Source: Platerodrilus igneus
Taxonomy: Eukaryota; Arthropoda; Insecta; Coleoptera; Lycidae
DNA length: 64,000 nt
NCBI GenBank assembly: GCA_036346225.1
Contig: JARFIW010001670.1
Location: 6,882,001-6,946,000 of the forward strand
Direction: 5' to 3'
The stretch's first letter is position 1. Every line of letters starts with the position of its first letter. The notes under the pieces are model-generated. The model searched no databases and was not told the DNA's origin. It saw only the letters and a list, made by a program, of their open reading frames with translations. The translations under genes and the position numbers were made by a program. Shown in pieces: positions 47,401 through 58,419 of the stretch.

Positions 47401-47479
47401 CATATCTCAAGAGGGGTATACATAGTCTTAGAATCCCTTTTTGGGCTGGGGGGGGGGATAAATATCAAGTTTCAAAAAA

Positions 47480-50210
47480 GAAGACAAAATGGAGGAACCT
47501 AGTTACGAGCAAAAAGGCTCTGGGAATTAAAGCGTGGTCGTCCAAAATCTCCGATGAGTAGAGAAGTTGCAGAATTTGAAATCAGATTAGCCAGGATGCA
47601 TTTGATAGGGTTTATTGAAGTCAAGTGAGAATTTTGACGAGGTTAATGTGGCCATCCGCTCAATCTAAGACTCACCTAATGATTGCATGTGCGTATTCTA
47701 CTATTAATCAGAGAGCCATTAGAAAAATAAAGAGTGTTAACAGATTAATGATAGGTTAATAGCAGTCAGGTTTAGTAGAAAACTAGGAGACACAGTGGTA
47801 GTTTATGTATACGCACATCAGACGCGATGTGAAGGAAATTGAATGTATTTATCAAATTTAACAGCTTATTCGAGGTATTCAAAAATTCGTTATAAAAGAT
47901 TTTAACGCAGCTGTATGAACAATAGAAAAAGGTAGATGTATGTATGGTTTAGAAGAAAGATATTAAATATACGTTTATATCTTACAGGTAATGTATAAGA
48001 AATCAAGTGATTGTAGCTATTACGCAATTTAAAAATTATAAATCCTGCTGTACACGTAAAATGTAGGGTGTGAGAGTACGTAAACTACAACTTAGGGTGG
48101 ATTGAAATATTGACCACGATTTAACAGTAGCAAAATGTAGTTTAAGGGTAAGGAAGATATAAACAAGTAAAGGATCGCCCAAATTATAAATAAACTAAAG
48201 ACGTCAGAATTAACACAGGTACATAAAAACAAACCAAATAGTTGAATGGCTTAAACTGATAAGAAGATGGAAGAAATCTGGTACTTCTTTAAAGAAGTAG
48301 TATTTGTGGAAGCGACCGTTATACTTAGGAATTATAGGTATGTGGCTAGGAAAGAATTAACAATTCACGAAATACTGTGTTCAATAGAAGAAAGGTGAAA
48401 AGGTAGGTTTTGCAGCTGAGGAATATGCCAAAAATATTGGAAATGTAGAAATAATTTGGATTGTGTAGCTAGGTCAAATCGTGATGGAATGAAATCGGTA
48501 CGAAATAACGGTAAACCAAACATTAGTTAAAAAGTCTGCAGGACAGTTGGTATTAGAAATACGGCAATGCAAGGTGACGCAGGCATGGCATTACTAGACG
48601 CAAATGATATAGTAGTTATGCGGAAGATGTATACAAAACCCATTTGTTTCACTGAACATAAATTAGTTAGGTATGTGTAGATGTACACAGTGATTACAAG
48701 TTAATAATAGCCAATGTGGTTCAGAATCAAAGAAAAAACAAAAAGTATAAATTTGTCCAAATTAGATATAGGTAAACTAAACGACATCATAATTAGAAAG
48801 AAACAAACATAGAGTGGATATTAAAATGTTCAAATGTCTCAAGTTGACAGAAACGTAGCCAGGAACTGGCAAACATTTTATTAGGAACTAAAAGTTATGT
48901 AGTTAGGCGGAGTGAATCGCTTCACAATAGAAAAAAGAAAGAAATATAAACGTGTTACGACTGAGGAAAGTGGACAAAGCTAGGGAATTGTGGATGAAAG
49001 TAATAGATTTTCTAGACGGGCTAAATAGCAATAGATGCAGAGTAATTGCGATGCAGTGCAATCGGCCTATATAATGGCAGACCGGACAAATATTAGCAAA
49101 TATTAAAAACATCTGCAAGTAATAGAAGTTGAGCAATAAAGATGATGAGCGTTTTGCTAATATGAGTGAAGATCGGGAAGCAGGATCTAAAATACTAGAA
49201 AAAGAACATCAAAAAGCACTAAAAGACAACTAAAATTAAGACGAGCCTTCCAATAAATCAGTTGGCAGCCTAGTTAATTAAAGTTGGAGTTAGAATCTAC
49301 AAAACATTTTATATAGGCTGTATACAGGATAAACGATAACTTTCTAAAAAGTTAATTGGTAAATCTTCTAAAGAAAACGAATCCTCGAGCGATTGCAAAA
49401 TTTTTAGGACAATTAGCGTGCCGAGTCATTGTACGAAAATATTAACTAAAATAATATATGAGGGTGTAGAGTTGACAAAGATCAGTTCAAATTTATATAA
49501 AGCAGTGCTACGAGAGAAGCAATCCAGACGTTAAGATTAGTACTAGTACTTCTTTTGACAATGTAGATTAAAACACACTTTATGATTTTAAAGGAAGCAG
49601 GAATAGGTTTCAAAGACATGCGTGTAAATTACAGTTTATATAGCAAACAAACGACTGTAATAAAAATGGATAATGAGGTAGCAGAATTAAAAGTCTCCAA
49701 GGTTGTAAGACAAGGAAGAACTTTATCACCAATCTTGTTTAACTCGTAAGTGGAGCAAGTAATAAGTAAAATAGAAGAAGCACAGCGATTCATGTCGCAA
49801 ATTAAGGAGAGAAAACTCAAATTTTGAGGAATGTGCATGATCTAAGAGAAAAAAATTAAAAATTAGAAATAGGACTAAATAAAATGAAGGGAACATTAGA
49901 TATGGACTTGTGCACAAAAATCCAACAATACTAAAACAGATAATCGATGCAATCAGGATAATAGTAAAAAGATGGCAGTAAGTTTAAAGTTTGAAAGATT
50001 AGAAGAAATAAAAGAGTTTTGCTAATTAGGAATTTGCAACAAAAATGAGAATAAAAGTTAAAGGGATTTAAAAAGTTGACTATTCCAAAGCGAAAAGGTC
50101 TTGGAGGTGCAAAAAAACGCGATACTAAAAAGTGGATACCTCTAAATATTACAAAATGACTATTGAAAGCTTATGTTTAGGTGTAGGGTTCTTGGGTGCG
50201 ATGACTTGTC
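47480..50210 (+). mobile_element. LINE family 1, copy C, highly degenerate
   Basis: Plus-strand remnants of LINE family 1. INQLAA.LIKVGV (49255-49295) corresponds to the APG.D..PAELIK linker. SSATREAIQTLRL (49500-49540) corresponds to RNRGTREAILALRM of the RT. TLSPILFNS (49722-49748) matches VLSPLIFNL. RLEEIKEFC (49995-50025) onwards matches the post-RT region up to KLMFRCRVLG (50170-50200), the K.YVWS.ALYG site. No open frame survives. The 5' limit is uncertain; the part before about 49140 was not aligned with confidence. The 3' UTR is missing. Confidence 0.6.
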
Positions 50211-50690
50211 TGTTTCCAAACCCCAATTTTTTAAAAACTACTATAAAGGGCAGCTGTCTTGATTTGCTCTATTTAAACGAATACTTCTACTACATTACTA
50301 ATAGCTGACTTCCAGTGAACGACCACAACTTACCTGCAAGTTACAGCAGCAGTGTTGGCATTACCAATAAGCACCTCTACTGGTATGCCAGTAAGTGACA
50401 ACTTGTAAACTAGTCGATATTTGTTTAATTGGAATTGCTAGTGCCCAGCGTACTGATCTGGTTAGTCACTGGTACCGTAGTCAATGCACCACTTGTCAGT
50501 CATTGGCATCCTCAACTGACACGCTTATTGCTAAGGTTTAATGAAGGCATAGTATCGACGGTGACTATATTATATTATTCCTTCGTGTTTTCTACATTTG
50601 ATGGAAAATTTCAATAATTCAAATTTGAACTCTAAATATGTACGCAAGCGTAGAAACACTCGCTGTCAAAGTTTCTTAATTTGAAAGAAT
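50211..50690. other. Linker with short inverted words
   Basis: Words resembling GCCAGTAAGTGACAACTTG (about 50388) reappear inverted near 50485 (ACTTGTCAGTCATTGGC). No coding signal was seen. Confidence 0.35.
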
Positions 50691-50694
50691 TTCT

Positions 50695-52170
50695 AAAGAT
50701 ATTGTAATATATGCAAGTCGGAGGCTTGTACCATTCTGAACGGATCCGCACCTTGAAGAAGTTCTAAAATACTAGAACGGGTAGAATGGTATGCGTGCTT
50801 CAGTGAACTCAAGTGCCAAACTATGCGTTTAACCAAATTAGTTGGGTCTATAGTAGGAAACCAGACTAAGACAGGTCTCCGAAAGAGGGCAGTAGCATTT
50901 TCGGTACTTAGAATGGCAAAGACCATAGGGGGTCAGTATGGCATTCTAAGACACACTATTGCGATGTGGAAGGCAACGGGAAACCACCACATTACCTCCT
51001 AAGTACACAGCGTACATAAATTGTTATTAAAGATAATGGCATCCTCTGGGGTAAAAAACTCCTGAGTTAAAATGTGATCCGAAAGTATAAAAAAAAGTCG
51101 TTATCATTCTGCGAATCGGAGTGTGAAATGTCAGAAGTTTGAAGCAAATATGTAAGGTAGAGAACTTGAAAAACAGAAATATGAAAAAAGACAGGTATAA
51201 GTAGACCTAGGTTAGACTATTACACACTGATAGTGAAAGATGTAGGCTGTGTGAATTTCAGGGAAATGTGCAGGCAAGCTCAGAATAGAAATCATTGGAA
51301 GTACCCATCCAACCAATTTGAAGATGGAAACCTAATGACGAAAAAAATAACTGTAATTAAACCTGGTGATTATTATAAGCAACTGCAGGTATTGATTTTA
51401 CAATACTCTCAACTAGTATTAATTGTGCGAAAGGATTTACTGGAAAACTATTAATTCAGCAAATGACTATCTAAGTGTTGGGGGATCCTTGGCAGCCACA
51501 AGCTGCTTAACTCCCTTCACACGCCGCTGAATCTTGGTGAAATAGGGCATATAATTAGGAAACAACATAAGGGGAGCCGAGCTGTATATAGACTGGGAAT
51601 TTCAGGAACGGTGTAGGTTAATTCAGAATAGAAATAAGTGAAGGTTCGCGTCCAACCAGTTTCAAGACGGAAAATCTAATGACGAAAAAATAATTCCATT
51701 TAAGTCTGATCAACAAACATAGAGACAAGAAGAAAATTGATGAAAGCAAATGTGCGGAGAACAGCACAGTATGTCTATGAAATAGAGGCAGTAGGAGAAG
51801 CAGACAGAAAAACGGTAGAAGCCTTTTGGAATGTTGTGCTTCAGACGTAGAGGATGATAGCATGTATAGACAAAGTTAATAAAAAAGAGGTTATAGAAAT
51901 AGTAGGGGAATAAAGATATGTGGAAAAAAAAATAGGAGAAATAGAAGGGAAGAATACGGTCTAGGGCATTTTTGGGGAATAGTGCAGAATATATTATAAG
52001 CAGAGATAGGAAAAAAGAGGTAGAGGTAGACCTACATCGGACTATTGCACACAGATAGTGAAACATGCAGACTGTGGAAAATTCAAGGAAATGTGTAGGT
52101 TAGCACAGAATAGGAAACAATGAGGGTACGCGTCTAACCAGTTCCAGGGACTGAAGACCTATTGATGATG
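50695..52170 (+). mobile_element. LINE family 1, copy D/E: 5' UTR fused to composite 3' tail
   Basis: 50695-51180 matches the 5' end of LINE copy B in reverse (GGAAACCACCACATTACCTC, ACCCCAGAGG-type block, and GTGTGAAATGTCAGAAGTTT at the endonuclease start). The entire ORF is deleted. The 3' terminal segment T follows (51195-51340), then module M (51341-51583), a second T (51584-51685), about 28 bp of M, and a truncated LINE 3' end (51714-52170) ending CTGAAGACCTATTGATGATG. The same order is found on the minus strand at 57221-58365. It is non-coding. Confidence 0.75.
51341..51583 (+). repeat. Tail module M, copy 1
   Basis: This lies between two copies of the LINE terminal segment. It matches 58017-58250 and 57717-57930 (both reversed) through CAGGTATTGATTTTACAATA, GTGCGAAAGGATTTACTGG, TAATTCAGCAAATG, TAAGTGTTGGG and GGCAGCCACAAG. 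No similarity to the body of LINE family 1 was seen and no coding potential is evident. Confidence 0.8.
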
Positions 52171-53695
52171 GAGGCTTGTAATTTAATTACATTGTTTCTA
52201 TTCTGTTTATTTTCGGCTTGCATATCAAATATTCTCATTTCAGAAGATTGCTCTGATAACCATAGCTTTGATCATCGTTTTGAAAACACGTAAGCACTTG
52301 ATAAACATAAGAATATTCACTGCTCAAAATTTTAACCTCCCTCAAATACGTTTTTAAAATTTGCGATTAGTTATTGGTTCAGTACTTATGCCCTATTTCT
52401 GTCATTTCCTGAATATAAGAACTTTTAGAGATTGTGCAATCGATATAGAAATCTACGACCGGTCCCATTAATGTTCAATAGCTTTACTGTTGAGAGGAAA
52501 ATCGTCAAGAAAGAGAAACATAACAAACCTTTTAAATGTTGCATTGTAGTTGTCACCGAGGCTGTATGGTTGGCCGTTACAATAAATCCGCATTTGCAGC
52601 AACACTTCTTTCTAATTTAACGCTTGGAAATTATAGTTAGTATTACGCCGCGGGTTTCTCTCTGAGTTTTGTTTTATCCGCATGCTGAGAGATGAATTAT
52701 AAACCATAAACCAATATGTCTGATGTAATTTGTTCGTTTGCTAGGTTTTTACTAGGACTCGTAGTTCCTGAGACTTGGAATCTATTAATCAACAATGTTA
52801 TATGACTAATTGATGTTGTAAGTTAAAATTAGCGTTGAGATTCCTAAAGGAGATACGGCTATGACATCTTGACAAATTTTTGTCGGTTTGGAATTTATAA
52901 AAATGACATTTAAAAAGTTGCTTATAAAAATTACGTAAAATATTATATAAATTGTATAAATTAATTGGTTCTTTAAACGTTATAGGCGGCGTTTTAAAAT
53001 GGCCGATTAATATTTAATAGTAGATATGAGTTAACTTTTGAAAGCAGTATGACGTTTCAAACCTGCTCCAAGGAAAAAGTAGCTCTTTGAGATGACACTG
53101 AAACAATTTCTATTTATTTAATTCTTTTGAAACCGTTCGAGCAATAAAGGTTCTATGCGAAAGAATATATTTACGCCCTATTCAAAAATTCTTATATTCA
53201 TTTTAGGACAACTACAAGATGTACGATGTGTCCGTGGAAACGTGCAGGTGCGTATGCGAGTACAGGTGCACATGTACAACGAACTAAAACTGTTGAACTG
53301 ATCTTGCTTATTTTTCATAAATGTTTATAATACCAAAAAGTCATATTTCTAGGGCGCATAATAAAATTGTCAGAAACTGTATAACACTTGAAATATTAAA
53401 ACACCCGAAAACGAAGTACATGAGCGTCTTCATGTGTAGAAAAATTTTTAGTTACTTAAAAAGCTTCATGTATAATAGATTAATGTCTTGTTAGGAGTAA
53501 ATTGAGCTGCCCATTATAGACTTGGATTTGCCCTGAATGGGCGGGGACCCCATAACAAATTTAAGGGTACACTGTTTAACTGTAGGGGTATGGGAGTTGG
53601 TTTTTAAAGAAGAAATAATAAAAATAGGAATAATACACATTTGATATGGCTGAAATACGTTATAATATTCACTTGCTCTGAAAGGCTTTTTCTGT
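52171..53695. other. AT-rich DNA without recognised genes
   Basis: No coding or repeat signal was recognised. Confidence 0.5.
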
Positions 53696-53699
53696 AGTC

Positions 53700-54110
53700 A
53701 TAATTAAGGGTCGCCAAACGGTCTTGTCTCAGCAATCTCTTCGATAATCCCTACGCGGAATACAGTTATTCCGAATCGATCTCCTTGACTTTTCGTTTCA
53801 TAATTTTATCACATTAAACATTACCTTTTGTCTACAACGCCTTAAAAACACTTAAATTTTATGATATCAAAAATCTTTTAAAATAAGGTGCCTCTCCTAA
53901 ATACGACTTTATCACTGGAGAGGTTGGATATTTTTTCCCAATTCGTCTGCGTTTATCTAATTCATAAATAAATTCAAATAAAATTCAAAATATGTTTAAC
54001 CTCAAGTGACATTAAATAATTGCAACATTACTACAAATATACTTTCCTTAAAACTTAATTTTCTAACATCAAACTGGTCAGTTTTACTAAGACAATTCCT
54101 TAACAAAAAA
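53700..54110 (+). repeat. Dispersed repeat family X, copy 2
   Basis: Counterpart of 5085-5500: CGGAATACAGTTATTCC, TATCACTGGAGAGGTTGGAT, AAATAAATTCAAATAAAATT, CAAGTGACATTAAATAATTG and ACAAATATACTTT in the same order and orientation. Confidence 0.65.
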
Positions 54111-55100
54111 TTTGAAGTCAATAAGAGACGTTCAATAATTCTCTTAAATGCTCTAAAACGAATAACCAAATTGTGGAATTCAGTATTAAAGAAGATGGTA
54201 ATCATTTGAGCCATTTCCATAGTTATTATTATAATTATATGTTGTTGTTAATGAGTTATATGAAAACCCTGTAATTACTATTTTTACTGTTAAACATTTA
54301 GGTACGCTGTTAGTTTAATAAAAAAAATTATTCAAAGTTAACTTTATATCATTTTTAGAATAAGTAGTAAGGAAATATATTTTTTCTGTGACGGGAAAAA
54401 ATTTTGACATTTAATGTCTCTTGACAGGTAACAAAATGTCACTTTTTATAAATATACTTTTTTTCCCCGGGAAAAATTGAGTACTTTTTTCCCGGGTACG
54501 TGCAAATAAGTAAAGACAAGAAGATATTTAATTTAAAGCCGGGTCCACACTAGTAACATTCGGTTGTAACACAACATCGTATCATAACTTGGTTGCGTTC
54601 AAAACAACCGATATAAACAACTTAAGTAAGCAATTTTTGAAACCACTCGCAGATTTAAATTGGCAGATATTTGATTACTTTAAAGGTTTTCTTAGCAACG
54701 CAAGTCTAACTGTCCCTATAAGTACAACAGCCTACTTGCTTGTAACTTCAAATTTTGACATAGATTGATTGTTTGACTTTAATATATTGTAATATTTTTT
54801 CAATATTAAATCATGCCTGTCACAGAAAAAAACAGTGTATTATACACGGGTAAAAATGTAAGATTTTAACTCCGCTTCGCGTCGGGAGAAAAAACACCGA
54901 GATATAACCAAGAAATAAACACACCTCGAGCTAAAATCTAGTACTTTTTCCCTTATATAATAAATAACTATGCTGTCCTTTCATCAGCGCGTGTGACCTA
55001 CTATTAAATAACGTATTAATTTTGAGGAAAGGGTAATTTATTCAGTTATTTTTCAAAATAAATATATACTATTATATATTCTTCAAAACGAGGAAGTGGA
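54111..55100. other. Unannotated AT-rich DNA
   Basis: A GGGTCCACACTAGTAACATT stretch at 54541-54560 resembles ends of some DNA transposons, but no partner was found. Confidence 0.4.
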
Positions 55101-55104
55101 AGCT

Positions 55105-55470
55105 GTTTTGCATAAAATTGTCACCTGTGACTAGACAAGGGTGCCCGAATTAAAGCGTGCAAGCATGGAGTGGAGAAGGACGGCGAAAGAAAGGCAAAGG
55201 AAATCCCGCGAAAACCAAAACTCGATTGTCTGCGAAAAAAGTGTTGACTACGATTTTTTGGAACCGGATGGAGTCTTACTGGTGGATTTCTTACACGGAT
55301 GTCTCAGTATCGACGCAAAAGACGCTGGGTTACACACAGCAAAAACTGGTGGAAATGCAATGGAAAACGCTTTATCAATTCGCCTTGTAGCCCAGACTTA
55401 TCGCCATACATTTTTCTAAATTCCCAAAAGCACAAGGGCATTGGATAGTTAATACCACACTACGACAAAT
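55105..55470 (+). pseudogene. Mariner transposase relic, catalytic region
   Basis: HKIVTCD.TRVPELKRASMEW (55110-55175) corresponds to the mariner block RIVTGDETW...SK.qSMEW, where the first catalytic Asp survives but the next codon is a stop. EGRRKKGKGNPAKTKTRLSA then K.LTTIFW, and GVLLVDFLHG (55271-55300), follow the family order. The sequence jumps to HTAKT...MQWKTLYQ and PRLIAIHFSKFPKA in different frames, the site of N-ARPHTA and SPDLAP-type blocks. About 35 codons around the second Asp are missing. It is a short, dead fragment. Flanking ends were not found. Confidence 0.75.
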
Positions 55471-56530
55471 GTCATAAGTCGGAGCGGTGACCATGTAAAG
55501 AAGTAACTGGAAGGTGTAGCTAAATATTATAAATACAATCTTTTTTATTTTCACTGTGGTTTTCATTTCGCAAGCAATTGGACCTTGAAAAAAAATACTC
55601 TCGTATATTAGTCGACGATTTACTTGAACATTGTATGAATTTTCCTCTGGCAATCTTGTTTATAAATCTTAATTTACGGTATTATATTTACAAAAAATGA
55701 ACTTGTTTCATGTCTTACATCGAATTAGAATAGAGAACGTTGTCACTTGGAAAATGGCATGTTCACATCGTTTTTCCAAGTGTGAATAAAATTCCCGGGG
55801 GATATCTAAACTATTTGTTCATGTCAAAACCTTTTTATTTATAAAATGTAAATAATCATTTATAAAGTATACAGGGCTGGATTTAGGAACCAAAAGGAAT
55901 TTATTTACTTTTATACAAAATACAATAGATTTAATAGATAGGAGAGACGGAAATGCGGATATTCAGTAAATGAGAAGGCATGTTACGAGTTAATTCATTT
56001 CACGTAACAACTTCTAAATTCTCTAATTTTATTTTATCGTATCCACCTATTGCAACCTTGATTCTGCTGAACTAGCAGCATTCATTATGTCCTGTAGTAA
56101 CAGAGAGATTCACCGTGTAATTATATTGCCACTGAACAAAATACATTTTGTGTATAGATATTTTAAGTATTTATTTGCAGCATCAAAATGCGTTGTGAAT
56201 ATTAAATCACATCTATACTCTTTGATTGTAAGGAACTAACGCCACTTTTAGATCAACGGGTTAATTTTCGGACAAAAATCATTTGGCAAGTCTGTCTCAG
56301 TTTATCTTCGGTTCTCTGTGATTTTTGTAGCATAAGTACTTTAAAAGATTGGGTTGCATGATTACTAAAGTACTACATTGTTCAGATGTAATGATGTACT
56401 AATGAATGTAATCGTTGTCGTTATTATTACGGAGGTGTCATTTAGCGATTTCTTTTTCGAAATACAATAATATAAACACGAATTAATATTTTTCCAAATG
56501 TTATTGTTTTATTGGCAAAAGCAATCTTGC
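55471..56530. other. Unannotated AT-rich DNA
   Basis: No coding or repeat signal was recognised. Confidence 0.5.
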
Positions 56531-56536
56531 TGATTA

Positions 56537-57220
56537 TTGATGGAATACAATTTCATTCATGCGGTTTCTCGGGCTGGCTCGACAGTAGCTCATCCTGTCG
56601 ACCCACTTGTTTAGTACATTTTCCGTAGTTTTGGGTTCTATTGTGCAAATAACCTCAGCAATGTAGTGTTTAAAGGCCTGAATGGTATCATAATATTGAT
56701 CTTTCACGGTACTCCACAAGAAGAAATTTAACGGCGACAATTGCGCAGAGGCGAATTTATAATATCAAAACGACTGATTACACGATTACCGAATTTAGTG
56801 TGCAAAAAATCGATTATTTGATGGTTTGCGTTGCATGTCCATCATCCTGCTGAAACCAAAGGTTGTGTAAGAAGCGATATCGATGTGGGTGGTCATTAGA
56901 ATTCAACTGAACTTTGTAAACGAACAATCCTAGATCATTGTGCATAATTTACCTCAGGCCGGTGCGGCTAGTGTTAAGTTCCTGCGAACTGTGGCGAGTT
57001 GATGTTCTTGAATTGTGTCGTACTCATCGGCTACAACAACAATATTCTTAATTATACGCACTGTACGAGCACGGAGACCGTTTATGTTGTTTACTAGCAT
57101 GCCCATTCCATGACCTTTTTTCAAAGATTTGCGTATATTAGGCGTGGTTGGTGCTTCATTTAGGCCGAAATTACATTTGAAAATTCACACTGTTTTAACA
57201 GCAGTACTCACTTGAGAATA
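56537..57220 (-). pseudogene. Tc1/mariner-like transposase relic, cut by a LINE
   Basis: Read leftward, this has a helix-turn-helix part (KCNFGLNEAPTTPNIRKSLK, about 57100-57160), NINGLRARTVRIIKNIVVVA, LATVRRNL, then WFQQDDGHATQTI (about 56835-56870, first conserved catalytic Asp box), IDFLHTKFGNRVISRFDIIN (56755-56815), LSPLNFFLWSTVKDQYYDT (about 56680-56745) and a C-terminus MSYCRASPRNRMNEIVFHQ closing at 56537. Both catalytic Asp sites are altered or shifted: DGAxxH reads DDGHAT, and PLDFFLW reads PLNFFLW. The N-terminus stops exactly where the 3' end of a LINE begins (57221), so the LINE inserted into it. Confidence 0.85.
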
Positions 57221-57716
57221 ATCATCATTAAATCTTCAGTCCTGGAACTGGTTAGACGCGTACCTCTATTGGTTTCTATTCCGAGCTAATGTACACATTT
57301 CTCTGAAATTTCCACAGCTTATATCTTTCACTATCTGCGTACTATAGTCTAATCTAGGTCTACATCTACATATCTTTTTCTTATTTTTGCTTTTAATATA
57401 GCCCGCACTATTCTCCAAAAATGCCTTAGAACGTATCTTATCCTTCTATTTCTCCTATTTTTTTGTTTTCCACAGATATCTTTAATCCCCTCTATTTCTA
57501 TAACATCTTTGGTATTAACTATATCTGTCTATGCTATCATCATCATACATCTGAAGCATAACATTCGAAAAGGCTTCTTCCTTTTCCTGTCTAATTCTAC
57601 TGTCCCTATTTCATAGACGTACAGTGCCGTGCTCCACACATATGCTTACAACAATTTTGTCCTGGTTTCTATGTTTCTTGTCCTCGAACATAGCCGCTGC
57701 TCTTTTTGTAAATACA

Positions 57717-58250
57717 GTTCGGTTTCCCTTCTATTGTTTTGGAAATACATACTCTATTTCACCGCTATTCAGTGGCATGTGGCTACCAATATCTCCCAGC
57801 ACTTGAACATTTGCCGAATTAATAGTTTTACAATAAATCCTTTCGCATAATCAATATTAGTTGAAAATGTTGCAAAACCAACACATGTAGTTGTTTATAA
57901 TAATAATCAGGTTTAAGTGCAATTAATTTTTCGTCATTAGGTTTTCTGTCTTAGAACTGGTTGGTCGCGTATCTCCACTTACTTCCATTCTGAGATTCCC
58001 ACTGCCTGGATACTGCTCGGTTCCCCTTCTATTGTTATGTAAATATATATCCTATATGACAGATATTCAGTGGTATGGAAGGAGGGTTAAGCAACTTGTG
58101 GCTATCAAGATCTCCCAACACTTAGACATTTGCCGAATTAACAGTTTTCCTATAAATCCTTTCACACAATTAGGATTAGCTGAAAGTATTGCAAAACCAA
58201 TACCTGTATTTGTTACTAGTACTCATCGCGTTTAAGTGCAATTAGTTTTG
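57717..58250 (-). repeat. Tail modules M (two copies) separated by LINE terminal segment
   Basis: 57717-57930 and 58017-58250 repeat each other with a period of about 302 bp (CGGTT.CCCTTCTATTGTT, CATTTGCCGAATTAA, ATAAATCCTTTC, TGCAAAACCAA, TTTAAGTGCAATTA). The spacer 57931-58016 is a short copy of the LINE 3' terminus (TCGTCATTAGGTTTTCTGTC..GAACTGGTTGG). Confidence 0.85.
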
Positions 58251-58419
58251 CATCATTATGTTTTCCGTCTTAGAACTGATTGAACGCGTACCTCCATAGC
58301 TTTCCATTCTGAGTTAGCCTACACCTTCCCATGAAGTTCCTACTGCCTACATCTTTGACTATCTGTGTGCAATAGTCTAACCTAGGTCTACCTCTACTTC
58401 TCTTTTTTCCTGTCTCTGC

